From the NCBI RefSeq assembly GCF_017094465.1, contig NZ_CP064791.1, positions 1,550,001 to 1,614,000 of the forward strand: DNA of 64,000 bases. The letters run 5' to 3'. Shown piece after piece: positions 1 through 8,979 of the stretch; within the stretch, counting starts at the first letter, position 1, and each line of letters begins with the position of its first letter. Position numbers and translations under genes: made by a program. The DNA is from Halapricum desulfuricans. GTDB taxonomy: Archaea > Halobacteriota > Halobacteria > Halobacteriales > Haloarculaceae. The notes under the pieces are model-generated. The model searched no databases. It was not told where the DNA came from and saw only the letters and a program-made list of their open reading frames with translations.

Positions 1-495
1 ACCGGCCTCCTCGAAGGTGGCCTCGCTGTGGATCGTCATCGAGCAGCGATCGACGCTCTCGACGACCCGCTGGGAGAGGGTCGCACCCATCCCATCGGCG
101 AAGACGAACTCGTTATCGAGATGAATCTCGGGGACGCGGCTGGACGCCCAGTCGACGTCGCTCGCGACGGCGTCGTCGCGGTTGTCAAGCGTCTGCTCGC
201 GCTCGGGATCCCACAGCAACGTGTGGTAATCGTAAAACAGTTCGATGTCAGAGCGGAACGCGGACGTCTCCTCGATGATCGCCCCCTCGGCGTCGATCCG
301 GGGGTTCGCGGCGTAGCAATTGGCTGAAACCAGCACGTGCTGGCCGTCACCCGCCGGTGTGCTCGCGATGGCATCCTTGTCGCTGGGTACCTGAAAGTCG
401 ATCGGGGGCTCCATGTGTGTCTGTACCACGCGAGGCTGGGTGAAATAGCTGTGGCCGGCGTGCGTCTCGCCTGCCCGGGCGCGAGCCTGTGACAC
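1..495 (-). CDS. hypothetical protein, 3' part cut by window edge
   Basis: An open frame runs on the minus strand from a GTG at 495 (or an ATG at 414) through position 1 without a stop, so the C-terminus lies outside. The visible product (138-165 residues) has haloarchaeal composition, acidic with GC-rich third positions. I recognise no family and see no signal peptide or membrane segment. I prefer GTG because the 27 residues before the ATG read as ordinary protein (SQARARAGETHAGHSYF...). It lies 60 bp downstream of cdc48 on the same strand. Confidence 0.6.
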   Translation of the reverse strand, partial: MSQARARAGETHAGHSYFTQPRVVQTHMEPPIDFQVPSDKDAIASTPAGDGQHVLVSANCYAANPRIDAEGAIIEETSAFRSDIELFYDYHTLLWDPEREQTLDNRDDAVASDVDWASSRVPEIHLDNEFVFADGMGATLSQRVVESVDRCSMTIHSEATFEEAG

Positions 496-497
496 AC

Positions 498-547
498 GAG
501 ACCTTGATCGCCTCCCCGGACATACCGAGGTCTCGATCGCCTCCCGG
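498..547. repeat. imperfect 21-bp direct repeat between genes
   Basis: Two near-identical stretches (498-518 and 527-547, core TGATCGCCTCCC / CGATCGCCTCCC) lie 29 bp apart between the cdc48 stop and the next gene. Role unknown; they could affect the 3' end of cdc48 or the promoter of the downstream gene. Confidence 0.5.
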
Positions 548-555
548 AGAGACGG

Positions 556-2655
556 TTACTCTTCGAGTGCGTTCTCGAAATGTGCGGCCGTGACCGATAT
601 TTCGTCGGCGTACTCGTTGGCCTCCTCGGGTGCGTGAGCGAGCACGATATCGTCGATAGCGGCGATCGTGGCCTTTCGGACCAGCGCCTCGATCTCCGCG
701 CCGGAGTACCCCTCCGTCCTGGTCACCAGCTCTTCGAGGTCGACGCCCCCGCCGAGGGGCTTGTCTCGCGTGTGGACGTCGAGTATTTTCCGTCGGGCGT
801 CGGCGTCGGGCAGAGGGACCTCGATGTGCTCTTCGAGTCGCCCGGGTCGCAACAGCGCGTCGTCGATCGCAGCCTTGCGATTGGTCGCGGCGACGACGAC
901 GAGGTTGGGGTTCTCGGCGACCCCGTCCAGTTCAGTCAGTAGTTGGGAGACGACGCGCTCGGTCACCTCGTTGGAGTCCCCACGTCGGCCCGCGATGGCG
1001 TCGATCTCGTCGAGGAAGACGATCGTCGGCGCGGTCTGGCGAGCCCGATCGAACACTTCCCGGACCGACTCCTCGGACTCGCCGACGTATCGATCCAGTA
1101 GCTCGGGGCCGTTGACGTGAACGAAGTTGACCCCACTTTCGCCGGCCAGCGCTCGCGCGAGCAACGTCTTGCCAGTCCCTGGAGGCCCGTGTAACAGGAC
1201 GCCGCTGGGCGGTTCGGTGTCGGCGGCGTCGAACAGCGGCCCGTACTGTAGCGGCCACTCGACGGCCCGTTCGAGCGCCTCCTTGGCGTCGTCCAGCCCA
1301 CCGACGGCCTCGAAGTCGACGCTCGGGGATTCGGCGACGTACTCCCGCATCGCCGAGGGGTCGACCGATGCCAGTGCCGCCTCGAAGTCCTCGCGACTGA
1401 CCGTCGGCCGTTCCTGATCCCGTCGCAACGCGTGCATCGCGGCCTCGGTCGTCAGGCTCTCGACGTCGGCACCGACGAACCCGTGCGTCCGCTCGGCGAT
1501 CCGGTCGAGGTCAACGTCCGCTGCCAGTGGCATCCCTCGCGTGTGCACATCGAGGATTTCCCGGCGACCGTCGACGCCCGGCACGCCGATCTCGATCTCC
1601 CGGTCGAAGCGCCCGCCCCGGCGCAACGCGGGGTCGACCGCATCGACGCGGTTAGTCGCACCGATGACCACGACACGGCCACGGTCTTCGAGCCCGTCCA
1701 TCAGCGTCAGTAGCTGGGCGACCACACGGTTCTCCATGTCGCTGTCGTCGTCGCGAGCGCCCGCGATCGAGTCGACTTCGTCGATGAACAAGATCGCCGG
1801 GGCGTTCTCGGTCGCCTGATCGAACGCCTCGCGCAGCCGCTCCTCACTTTCGCCCTTGTACTTCGAGACGATTTCCGGACCGGAGATGACATCGAAGTAG
1901 GCATCGACCTCGTTCGCGACCGCCCGGGCGATCAGCGTCTTGCCGGTCCCCGGCGGGCCGTACAGCAAGACGCCGCTCGGCGGCGCGATCGACAGCCGCC
2001 GGAACAACTCGGGTTCTGACAGCGGGAGTTCGATCATCTCACGGACCCGCTCTAGCTCGTCGTCGAGTCCGCCGATGTCCTCGTATGTCGTCCCGTCCTC
2101 GCCCTCGTCGGACCGATCGGGGTCCTCGCCGTCGGACTGGGGCTCGCTGCCCGTCTGTTGGTCCGTCCGATCGCGCTCCGCGACGCGTACGTTGGTACTG
2201 GCCTCGACGCGAACCGAGCCGCCCGGTGTGGTATCGAGGACCTGAAAGCCACCGATACCTTCGACGTGGAACTGTTCGCCCTCGCGTACCGGTCGGTCGG
2301 CCAGCCCGTCCTCGACGAGCAGCGCGATCGAATCCGCCTCGAACTCCTCGAGGGGCTCAGTTGGCGTGACCCTGATAGATCTGGCTGTCGAGACTGTCGC
2401 CGGTCTGACGCGGACGGTATCTCCGATCGTCACGCCCGCGTTCGACCGCGTGTCGGCGTCGATCCGGATCACGGCCTCGTCGCCGTCGCCCGGCCAGACC
2501 TTCGCGACCGTCTCTCGATCCCCTTCGATGACGATCGAATCGCCGCTCAGGATGCCGAGACGACTCCGGACCGGCTCGGGAATCCGGGCGATGCCGCGGC
2601 CGGCGTCGCGCTTGCGTGCGCCGGCGACCGACAACTCCACCCCGTTGGCTGTCAT
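556..2655 (-). CDS. cdc48: CDC48/VCP-type AAA+ ATPase
   Basis: A 699-residue archaeal homologue of p97/CDC48, a hexameric unfoldase that extracts and unfolds proteins for degradation or remodelling in the cytoplasm. An N-terminal double-psi beta-barrel region (about 5-160) and an acidic linker precede two AAA+ modules. D1 has Walker A GPPGTGKT at 233-240 and Walker B ILFIDE at 288-293. D2 has GPPGTGKT at 490-497 and IVFLDE at 545-550, and both have the downstream sensor region (GATNR, AATNR). The frame is open 26 codons further upstream, but [20 protein letters not shown] matches the usual CDC48 N-terminus, so I start at 2655. Haloarchaea carry several paralogues and I cannot say which this is. 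Confidence 0.95.
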   Translation of the reverse strand: MTANGVELSVAGARKRDAGRGIARIPEPVRSRLGILSGDSIVIEGDRETVAKVWPGDGDEAVIRIDADTRSNAGVTIGDTVRVRPATVSTARSIRVTPTEPLEEFEADSIALLVEDGLADRPVREGEQFHVEGIGGFQVLDTTPGGSVRVEASTNVRVAERDRTDQQTGSEPQSDGEDPDRSDEGEDGTTYEDIGGLDDELERVREMIELPLSEPELFRRLSIAPPSGVLLYGPPGTGKTLIARAVANEVDAYFDVISGPEIVSKYKGESEERLREAFDQATENAPAILFIDEVDSIAGARDDDSDMENRVVAQLLTLMDGLEDRGRVVVIGATNRVDAVDPALRRGGRFDREIEIGVPGVDGRREILDVHTRGMPLAADVDLDRIAERTHGFVGADVESLTTEAAMHALRRDQERPTVSREDFEAALASVDPSAMREYVAESPSVDFEAVGGLDDAKEALERAVEWPLQYGPLFDAADTEPPSGVLLHGPPGTGKTLLARALAGESGVNFVHVNGPELLDRYVGESEESVREVFDRARQTAPTIVFLDEIDAIAGRRGDSNEVTERVVSQLLTELDGVAENPNLVVVAATNRKAAIDDALLRPGRLEEHIEVPLPDADARRKILDVHTRDKPLGGGVDLEELVTRTEGYSGAEIEALVRKATIAAIDDIVLAHAPEEANEYADEISVTAAHFENALEE

Positions 2656-2797
2656 AGCCCCGCGTTCGGGTGCCACCGACTTGAGCGTTTCATCGTGGCG
2701 GGCCGCATCGATCGGCTCAGCACACTTCCGCATCGGTCCAACTCCACGCTCGCGAGAGGTCGAAACACTTACGCCGTCGAACGACCCAGTAGGGAGT

Positions 2798-2950
2798 ATG
2801 AGCTCCGACAGCGGCGGATTGATGTCCAGCGCCGGCCTCGTCCGGTACTTCGACGCCGAGGATCGAAACGCGATCCGGATCGACCCGAAGACCGTGGTCG
2901 CATTCGGTGCAATGTTCGGCGTGCTCGTTCTCGTGTTGAACGCACTGTAG
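2798..2950 (+). CDS. secG: preprotein translocase Sec61-beta/SecG subunit
   Basis: A 50-residue protein, the small subunit of the archaeal SecYE-beta channel. A short hydrophilic part ([20 protein letters not shown]) with the conserved GLxRYFDAED stretch is followed by one membrane helix (about 33-49, [18 protein letters not shown]). A ribosome binding site AGGGAG at 2791-2796 precedes the ATG. It is divergent from cdc48. Too short for many gene callers, but the family match is clear. Confidence 0.93.
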   Translation: MSSDSGGLMSSAGLVRYFDAEDRNAIRIDPKTVVAFGAMFGVLVLVLNAL

Positions 2951-3107
2951 TCGCAACCGCGACGTTTTCAACGCCGGGCCGTGAATCAGCGGCCAAGATG
3001 GACGTTCGCCCGTTACTATGTCTACCGCTCCGTCGTATCGCCGCGAGACGTGAGCGTGTCGCTCCGTCGCCGAAACCGAACGAGCCGTGTCGAACGGGTT
3101 CCCAGCT

Positions 3108-4499
3108 ATGAGTGACGCTGCCCGCGTGAAGGTCAGAGGGATCTACACGACTGCACTGACTCGTGCCCTTGCCACGGCGGACGACTTCGAAGTCGTCCAG
3201 GCCTCGCCGGCGATCGACGACCGTTTCGACCGCGAGTTCGATCCCGAGCCGGCCGACGCGACCGTCCGGACGACCGACGACCGACAGGGCGTCGGCATCG
3301 TCGGCCCCGAAGCGCCCGCCGTTCGTGAGCGACTGGCAGCAGTCGGTCGGGACACGTTCACCTGGCTGGATGATGCGCCACGCGGGGCCGTCGTCGACGC
3401 GACTGTCACCGAAACCAGGGGAAGCGGCGCGATCCTCGATCTGGGCGAGCGGTCCGGGTTTCTGCCCTTCTCGAACAGCGACGAACACGTCTCGGAAGGA
3501 GACACTCTCCGCGTGCAGGTGACTGAAGCGCGGCCACCCTGGGACGACGGCCGACCGGTGGTCGATACGACGGTTCGCGTCCAGCGCCCGCTCGTGACGC
3601 TGGTTCGGGACGGAACGGGTAGACCGAGCGGCCAGCCCGAACTCGTGGAGCTACTCCCGACGGAGCCGCCCGAAGGATGGCGTGCCAAGTGGGCTCGCGT
3701 GGCCGACGACGCCGGCCTGGACGCGCTCGGGGACGCGCTCGACGCGGCCGTCGAACGAGCCAAAACTATCGATACGGCCATCCAAGAGACTGGTGCAGTC
3801 GAGGAGACTCCTCACACAGTTCTCGACGGACAGCCGACAGTCTGGGCCTGGTTCGGCCGTGAGTCCCGGTTCGAACTCGACGAACACCGACGGGAAGTCA
3901 CGGAGACGATGGCCGGCCACCACCGGATCAAGGCCGGCGACGAACGGGCCAGCGCGGCCGTCGATTTCGTCGAAGCAGTCTGTGACGGTGACGGCGAGTT
4001 CCCCTTCGAGGCCGTTTCCCGGCAGTTCGGCCCGACCAGAGGCGGCACCGTCGCGATCGACCACGGCAAGCCGGCCGGCCACTGCATCCGACTCGGGCGT
4101 GGTGAAGTCGTCGAATACGATCCTGAGGGGACCATCCGCGTCGAGCGGGAGATGTCTCCCGGCGGGACCTACGACGCCCTGGGGGTGGATCGCCAGGCCG
4201 GCGACGTCGCGCGGACGAAGTTCACGGAAGGCAAGTGGTGGTATCCGACCGTCTACGAGGGGCCGGACGGCGAGAAACGCGGGACCTACATCAACGTCTG
4301 TACGCCCGTCGAGATATTCCCGACGAGCGTCCGCTACGTCGACCTGCACGTGGACGTGGTCAAACACGCCGACGGCACGGTCGAGCGCGTCGACGACGAC
4401 GAACTCGACGCGGCCGTCGAGGCGGGTGACATTCCACAAGCGCTGGCCGAAAAAGCTCGCGGAGTCGCCAGCGCCATCGAGAACGCACTCAGAAGTTGA
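3108..4499 (+). CDS. FAU-1 family RNA-binding protein / ribonuclease (S1-like plus DUF402)
   Basis: A 463-residue protein of the archaeal FAU-1 (AU-1) family, which relates to the RNA-binding region of bacterial RNase E/G; characterised members bind AU-rich RNA and act in rRNA processing. An S1-like region about 85-150 contains GAILDLGERSGFLPFSNSD. The C-terminal DUF402 domain (about 250-440) holds the pattern KFTEGKWWYPTVYEG. An ATG 7 codons earlier is less likely than MSDAARVKVRG at 3108. Its stop overlaps the convergent AIM24-like gene by 11 bp, so the two 3' ends are antisense. Confidence 0.85.
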   Translation: MSDAARVKVRGIYTTALTRALATADDFEVVQASPAIDDRFDREFDPEPADATVRTTDDRQGVGIVGPEAPAVRERLAAVGRDTFTWLDDAPRGAVVDATVTETRGSGAILDLGERSGFLPFSNSDEHVSEGDTLRVQVTEARPPWDDGRPVVDTTVRVQRPLVTLVRDGTGRPSGQPELVELLPTEPPEGWRAKWARVADDAGLDALGDALDAAVERAKTIDTAIQETGAVEETPHTVLDGQPTVWAWFGRESRFELDEHRREVTETMAGHHRIKAGDERASAAVDFVEAVCDGDGEFPFEAVSRQFGPTRGGTVAIDHGKPAGHCIRLGRGEVVEYDPEGTIRVEREMSPGGTYDALGVDRQAGDVARTKFTEGKWWYPTVYEGPDGEKRGTYINVCTPVEIFPTSVRYVDLHVDVVKHADGTVERVDDDELDAAVEAGDIPQALAEKARGVASAIENALRS

Positions 4500-5199
4500 T
4501 ATCGAACCCGCCGCCGCGGCCGCCGCCGTCGTCGCCACTGGGGAGGTTCGGGGCGAGCCAGGAGATGAACGCATCGGGGCTGCGGGTCTGCAGCCATACC
4601 GTGCCCGGGCCAGTAAACTCACAGACGAGCCCCTCGCCGCTGAACAATGTCGATTTCAGCCCCCCGACCTTCCGCACGTCGAAGTCAGTCGTCCCCTCGA
4701 AGGCGACAATGTGGCCGGTGTCGACGATGTAGGACTCGCCGGGCTCGAGTTCCTTGGCCTCGATCGCACCGTAACTCGAGAGGAACGTCGACCCTGCGCC
4801 AGTCAACTTCAGCAGGAACAGCCCCTCCCCACCGAAGAACGTCTTGCCACCGCCGAACTCGGTGTCGATGTCCACGTTCGGCTCGGCGGCGACGAACGAT
4901 CCCGACTGGACGTAGAGCGTGTTCTGATTCAGACCGTACTGGATCACGTCGCCGGGTAACGGTGGCGCGAGCGTCACGTGGCCCGGCCGCTCGGCGGTGA
5001 ACGTGTTCATAAAGAACGACTCGCCGCCGAAGGCCTTGCGCTTGAGCGAACTGAGCATCCCTCCATCGGCGCTGGTCTCGATCTCGATGCCGTCGGTATG
5101 GCTCACCATCGCACCCGCTTCGGAGACGAGCGAGTCGCCTTGATTGAGTTCTGCCGTGATGAGCGCGTAGGACGGTCTGTGGTCGATGTCGTACTCCAT
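4489..5199 (-). CDS. AIM24 / TIGR00266 family protein
   Basis: A 236-residue beta-rich protein with the family's glycine-rich repeats (GGGKTFFGGEGLFLLKLTGAG; GGLKSTLFSGEGLVCEFTGPGTVWLQTRSPD) and a Gly/Asp C-terminal tail. Biochemical function is unknown in archaea; the fungal relative AIM24 is mitochondrial inner-membrane associated. I start at MEYDIDHRPS (5199); the frame is open further upstream but that part looks non-coding. It converges on the FAU-1 gene with an 11-bp overlap. Confidence 0.85.
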   Translation of the reverse strand: MEYDIDHRPSYALITAELNQGDSLVSEAGAMVSHTDGIEIETSADGGMLSSLKRKAFGGESFFMNTFTAERPGHVTLAPPLPGDVIQYGLNQNTLYVQSGSFVAAEPNVDIDTEFGGGKTFFGGEGLFLLKLTGAGSTFLSSYGAIEAKELEPGESYIVDTGHIVAFEGTTDFDVRKVGGLKSTLFSGEGLVCEFTGPGTVWLQTRSPDAFISWLAPNLPSGDDGGGRGGGFDINF

Positions 5200-5309
5200 A
5201 TCGGCTATTCGACAGAGAGAATTATATGACTTTGCCAACAGATGTGGGTTAGGAAAGCGAAGGCAGGCGAAAGCCGCTGACTTTTGTCGACCCGAGACCA
5301 ACAGTCGGT

Positions 5310-6047
5310 ATGATCGAACCGGATCTCGCCGGACAGGTCGCGCTCGTGACCGGAAGCGCGAAGGGAATCGGTCGGGACCTGTTGCTTACACTCGCTGATC
5401 GTGGGGCAGACGTAGCCGTTCACTACCGGAGTAGCGACGACGCGGCCGCCGAGGTCGCTCGCGAGGCCAGCAAGCGAGGCGTTCGGGCGACTGTCGTCCA
5501 GGCCGACGTGACCGAACCGGATCAGGTCGCCGCACTGTTCGAAACCGTCGAGGCAGAACTGGGGGCCGTGGATATCCTGGTAAACAACGTCGGCGCGTTC
5601 GCGCCTCGCCACTGGGAGGCGATCGACTTCGAGACCTGGAACACGGTCCTGGAGACGAACCTCAACGGGACCTATCTCTGCTCGAAGGCCGCCCTGCCGG
5701 CGATGCGCGAGCAAGAGTACGGACGGATCGTCAACGTCGGCTACGCCTCCAGCGAGAAGGGGCTGGTCAACACCCAGAACTTCCCGTATTTCGCGGCCAA
5801 ATCAGGCGTCCTGATGTTCACGCGAATGCTCGCGGCCGACACCCAGCACGACGGCATCACCGTCAACGCCGTCTCGCCGTACGTCGTCGAAAACTCCGAC
5901 GAGTTCCCCGCGGAAGCACCCCGCGGTCGGTGGGCGAGCACGGACGACCTGGCGCAGGTGCTGCTCTTTTTCCTCGATCCGGACAGCGGCTACATCTCCG
6001 GGCAGAACGTCGAAGTCGACGGCGGGTGGCTTCCTGAAACGGTGTAG
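5310..6047 (+). CDS. SDR family oxidoreductase (FabG-like)
   Basis: A 245-residue classical short-chain dehydrogenase. The nucleotide-binding TGSAKGIG is at 14-21, NNVG at 92-95 and the catalytic Tyr160-x3-Lys164 (YFAAK), with the expected C-terminal SGQNVEVDGGW. Position-40 residues (HYRSSDD) suit NADP(H). Sequence alone does not fix the substrate; 3-oxoacyl-ACP reductase is the generic label but haloarchaea lack standard fatty acid synthesis. No obvious operon partner. Confidence 0.88.
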   Translation: MIEPDLAGQVALVTGSAKGIGRDLLLTLADRGADVAVHYRSSDDAAAEVAREASKRGVRATVVQADVTEPDQVAALFETVEAELGAVDILVNNVGAFAPRHWEAIDFETWNTVLETNLNGTYLCSKAALPAMREQEYGRIVNVGYASSEKGLVNTQNFPYFAAKSGVLMFTRMLAADTQHDGITVNAVSPYVVENSDEFPAEAPRGRWASTDDLAQVLLFFLDPDSGYISGQNVEVDGGWLPETV

Positions 6048-6059
6048 CGCGGCCGCTTG

Positions 6060-6262
6060 AGGTGTTTGTCACGGCAGCAGGGAGTGCAGTCGCCCGGGTC
6101 ACGGACTGCTCCGGCGGGTCGGCGACGGCGTCGGTGGCCTGAACCCATGCTGGTCGAGAGCGTCCAGTCTTCGGGCGGCGACAATGTTGACGGGCCACCG
6201 ATCCGATCGTCAAGCTCGTCGATCGACTGCCAGCTGCGGCTCCCGAGTCTCATGGCCGACAC
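6060..6262 (-). pseudogene. decayed copy of a tRNA-associated haloarchaeal gene (copy P1)
   Basis: From a GTG at 6262 the minus strand reads a stretch closely matching the decayed gene at 59750: SWQSIDELDDRIGGPSTL, then PEDWTLST. Similarity also extends upstream of the GTG. After WTLST (about 6145) the frame shifts and continues as AWVQATDAVADPPEQSVTRA before losing likeness. I do not recognise the family. It lies 237 bp beyond the copied 3' end of tRNA-Ala, in the same orientation as the tRNA, mirroring the tRNA-Pro locus. Confidence 0.6.
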
Positions 6263-6498
6263 ATCCCGCTATCGAGAGCTGAGCACCGCTGATGGTCATG
6301 ATCGATCGGTAGCCCACAGTAATTACAGATCGGCCTGAACTCCCTCTCAGAATCGATCGATGCCGTCGAGGCGCGTTCGAAGTCCGAACGGACTCTCTTC
6401 TCTGAGAGAGTCGTCTCAGATCTGTGGCTGTCGAATTCGAAGTCCTTAGAAGCTAATACCCGATTCGGATTGCCCCCTCGATGAGGGCTCATTTCAAA
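6263..6498. other. non-coding stretch between decayed gene and tRNA-Ala repeat
   Basis: No convincing gene. The part next to the decayed gene is homologous to the region upstream of the copy at 59750. A short palindrome (ACTCTCTTCTCTGAGAGAGT, 6394-6413) and an AT-richer patch near 6440-6470 are the only other features. Confidence 0.5.
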
Positions 6499-6520
6499 TG
6501 GACTCGCCGGGATTTGAACC
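6499..6520 (-). repeat. extra copy of the tRNA-Ala 3' end
   Basis: These 22 bp are identical to 6639-6660, the T-arm and acceptor 3' strand of tRNA-Ala. No D arm or anticodon arm accompanies them, so this is not a second tRNA. An inverted partial copy (6585-6599) and a conserved-loop hairpin (6543-6563) lie between the two. Confidence 0.85.
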
Positions 6521-6542
6521 AGAGGAAGACGTTCCGGGCGTG

Positions 6543-6563
6543 CGGCCTCACTGCGCTCGGCCG
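6543..6563 (-). repeat. conserved-loop hairpin downstream of tRNA-Ala
   Basis: Stem CGGCC/GGCCG around the minus-strand 11-nt loop GAGCGCAGTGA. One of at least seven hairpins in this window whose loops fit RARCGNAGYGA while the stems differ. Confidence 0.7.
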
Positions 6564-6638
6564 TTCCGGGCTGCGACTTCCAGGGGTTCAAATCCGGGCA
6601 TCGCCATTCGCTCTCTCGACACGGCCGTCGGTCGCTCA

Positions 6639-6710
6639 TGGACTCGCCGGGATTTGAACCCGGGGCCTCTCCCATGCCAAGGGAGTGATCTACCTCTGAT
6701 CTACGAGCCC
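6639..6710 (-). tRNA. tRNA-Ala (anticodon GGC)
   Basis: A full cloverleaf on the minus strand. Acceptor GGGCTCG pairs with CGAGTCC (one G-U), the anticodon stem CTCCC/GGGAG encloses loop TTGGCAT with anticodon GGC, and the T arm carries GGTTCAAATCC. Discriminator A; CCA is not encoded. It decodes GCC/GCU. Confidence 0.96.
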
Positions 6711-6735
6711 GCGACGCACTCGAATGTACCCGAGG

Positions 6736-6747
6736 GTATTTCTTAAA
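6736..6747 (-). promoter_or_regulatory. TATA box for tRNA-Ala
   Basis: The minus-strand TTTAAGAAATAC is centred about 31 bp before the tRNA 5' end, the expected archaeal TATA position for a short-leader tRNA. Confidence 0.65.
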
Positions 6748-6914
6748 CCCATCGAACCGAGCCGTCCCCTGTCGATCGGTCGCATGCGACGACGCGTATC
6801 GTGCTGTTGGCCGCAACAGCTAAACGCTTGCACCGTCCAATGTGGCCCCACACAGCGGAGCATCGATCTCGAGGGGCCGTACTATGAAAACCACAGCGGG
6901 AGACCCGCATCACG

Positions 6915-7487
6915 ATGATAGATAACGGCACGACTCACCGCGGCCGAGCTCGCGGACAGATGACGCTCGATTTCACGATCGGGGTGACGATCTTCCTGAT
7001 CGTCCTCGCAGGGGTGTTCGTGTTCGTGCCGGGGACGCTCCAGCCCTTCGAAGAGGGGGGCCAGGAGGATCTCGTGACGGTCAACCGCGTCGCTGATGGC
7101 TTGGCCGAGCAGTCCCTCACTGGGTCGACGACACCGTATATTCTCGATGCGAACTGCACTGTCGCGTTTTTCGATACCGCCGCGAGCCCATCGTCGGAAT
7201 GTGGGTACAGCGGCGGGAACCTCTCCGAACGGATCGGGGTCAGTGGGCAGCAATCGGTCAACGTCACGATCCGGAAGGGCGTCGACAGCGGTGGGGGTAC
7301 GAGCGCCCCGCTCTGCTACAACGAGTCACAACCGCCCGGCGAGCGACTCAACGAGACTGATTGTGGCAGTGAGGCGACCCGACTGGCCGTCGGTGGGACG
7401 TCAATCGGCGACCAGTCGTCGGTGACTGCGCGCCGTGTGGTCGAACTCGACGGACAGGACGTGTTTCTGGTGGTGGTCATATGGTAG
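6915..7487 (+). CDS. pilin-like secreted protein, first gene of envelope operon
   Basis: 190 residues. A charged start ending RARGQ is followed by MTLDF and a hydrophobic segment (about 21-40), resembling a class III prepilin signal with cleavage after Gly and an acidic residue near +5. The rest is Asn/Thr/Ser-rich with several N-glycosylation sequons (NCT, NVT, NES) and Cys residues, as for an exported haloarchaeal protein. I recall this as a haloarchaeal DUF family (DUF7287), unverified. It overlaps the next gene by 7 bp. Confidence 0.85.
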   Translation: MIDNGTTHRGRARGQMTLDFTIGVTIFLIVLAGVFVFVPGTLQPFEEGGQEDLVTVNRVADGLAEQSLTGSTTPYILDANCTVAFFDTAASPSSECGYSGGNLSERIGVSGQQSVNVTIRKGVDSGGGTSAPLCYNESQPPGERLNETDCGSEATRLAVGGTSIGDQSSVTARRVVELDGQDVFLVVVIW

Positions 7488-8065
7488 CTGATCGAGGACA
7501 GGCGCACACGCTCGAGGCGGTCGTTGCGGCCTTGCTGTTGCTCACGAGTGTCGTCTTCGCATTGCAGATCACGGCTGTCACGCCGCTGTCGGCGAGCACG
7601 TCCAACCAGCACATCGAGAACCAGCAGCAGGCGAGCGCCGCGGGTGCGCTCTCGATGGCTCACGAGAGCGGTGCCCTCGAGGAGTCGATACTGTACTGGA
7701 ATACGTCCGGCGATCGCTTCCACGGGGCCACTCCCAACGGGTACTACACCCGGACGATGTCGACGGCGTTCGGGGAGATACTCGAGCGTTCGTTCGGCGA
7801 ACGCGGGATCGCTTACAACGTCAATCTGATATACGCCACTGACGGCGGTGGTGTCGGACGCGAAGAAATGATCTATCGCGGTGTCCCGAGCGACAACGCC
7901 GTCGTGACGACCAGAACGGTCGTGTTGACCGACGACGATCGCATCCGTCGCGCGAACATGACCGAAGGCGACCGCGTCAACGAGACCGGGTTCTATGCCC
8001 CTGACGTCGGTGATGGCGGGTACTATAATACGATCCGTGTGGAGGTGGTCGTATGGCGGATCTAG
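7481..8065 (+). CDS. pilin-like secreted protein, second gene of envelope operon
   Basis: 194 residues beginning MVADRGQAHTLEA followed by a hydrophobic segment (about 13-32): a prepilin-like signal with Glu close to the +5 position. The exported part carries sequons (NTS, NMT, NET). Its ATG lies inside the end of the previous gene and its end overlaps the next gene by 13 bp, so translation is coupled. Function is unknown; probably a minor pilin or pseudopilin. I recall DUF7288 for this family, unverified. Confidence 0.85.
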   Translation: MVADRGQAHTLEAVVAALLLLTSVVFALQITAVTPLSASTSNQHIENQQQASAAGALSMAHESGALEESILYWNTSGDRFHGATPNGYYTRTMSTAFGEILERSFGERGIAYNVNLIYATDGGGVGREEMIYRGVPSDNAVVTTRTVVLTDDDRIRRANMTEGDRVNETGFYAPDVGDGGYYNTIRVEVVVWRI

Positions 8066-8979
8066 GCGGTGACAACCGGCGACCGTCCGGGAACAACTCC
8101 CGCGGACAGGTGATGTTGATCGCCGCCTTCGTGCTGGCCGTGTCGTTTCTCGCGGTCGCGGTGATGCTGAACGCGGTGATCTATTCGGAGAACCTGGCCA
8201 CCCGGGGTGAAGACGCCCGTGGTTCCGAAGCGATCGCGTACAGAGCCGATATCGCCGACGGTGCCGGGCAACTTCTCGAGTACGCCAATGATAATGGGAC
8301 GGCGTTCAACGACCGGACTGAAGCATTCAACCGGACGCTGCGACCGATGTACAACGACACGGCACGGGTACAGGCGATCGACGGGATCGCGACTGACCTC
8401 TCAGTTCGATCGATCAGCGAGGGGACGCTGGTCGCCCAGCGGGACCCGACGCGGAACTTCACAAACGCGAACGGAAACGAGGAGTGGACTCTCGTGGAGA
8501 ACGCCGCCGGGACGCGGGCGTTTCGGATCAACGTGACCAACCAGGGCGCACTCGCCAGTTCGACCGGTGACGCGTTCACTGTCAACGTCAGCGACGGCAC
8601 CGACGAATGGTCCGTTTCGATCTACGGTAACAGCACCAACACGACGGTCGCGGTCGATGGATCCAGCATATGCACTGTCGGACCGACGCCCTCGATCGAC
8701 GTGACCAGGGGAGAAATAAACGGAAAGCCGTGCGATCCGCTCGTGTTCGCATCCGGCGTTGCCGGTGACTACGCAATCGAGTTCGACGACGCGGACGCGA
8801 TCGTCGGCACCGTCTCGCTTGTCACGAACACCACCGATTACGATACCGATAATTACGACTCCGATGCACCGCGTGTGGAAGCCGTGATTTACTCGGCAAC
8901 GCTGCATCTCCGTCACGCGTCAGCCGATCACGTCTACGCCACGGACGTCCGGGTTGCTCCGGGTGAGACCGATGCGTGA
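8053..8979 (+). CDS. membrane-anchored surface protein, third gene of envelope operon
   Basis: 308 residues. NSRGQVMLIAAFVLAVSFLAVAVMLNAVIY (about 15-44) forms a single N-terminal hydrophobic segment after RGQ, without the acidic +5 residue of true pilins. The outer region has numerous NxS/T sequons (NDT, NFT, NVT, NVS, NST, NTT). It overlaps its neighbours by 13 and 8 bp. I recall DUF7261; no enzyme motif is visible. Confidence 0.83.
   Translation: MADLGGDNRRPSGNNSRGQVMLIAAFVLAVSFLAVAVMLNAVIYSENLATRGEDARGSEAIAYRADIADGAGQLLEYANDNGTAFNDRTEAFNRTLRPMYNDTARVQAIDGIATDLSVRSISEGTLVAQRDPTRNFTNANGNEEWTLVENAAGTRAFRINVTNQGALASSTGDAFTVNVSDGTDEWSVSIYGNSTNTTVAVDGSSICTVGPTPSIDVTRGEINGKPCDPLVFASGVAGDYAIEFDDADAIVGTVSLVTNTTDYDTDNYDSDAPRVEAVIYSATLHLRHASADHVYATDVRVAPGETDA

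Noticed and set aside
28-327. Plus-strand ORF opposite the first gene, and similar long antisense ORFs opposite cdc48, thrS, ppcA and others
   Set aside because: Long antisense frames are expected from GC-rich third positions; none shows a domain, and the opposite strand holds recognisable genes.
6499-6600. Possible second tRNA beside tRNA-Ala (also at 36628 and 59609)
   Set aside because: Only the T-arm/acceptor 3' strand is present; no D arm, anticodon arm or 5' acceptor strand can be folded.
6724-6918. 64-codon ORF between tRNA-Ala and the envelope operon
   Set aside because: It starts within the tRNA promoter region and has irregular composition; no family likeness.
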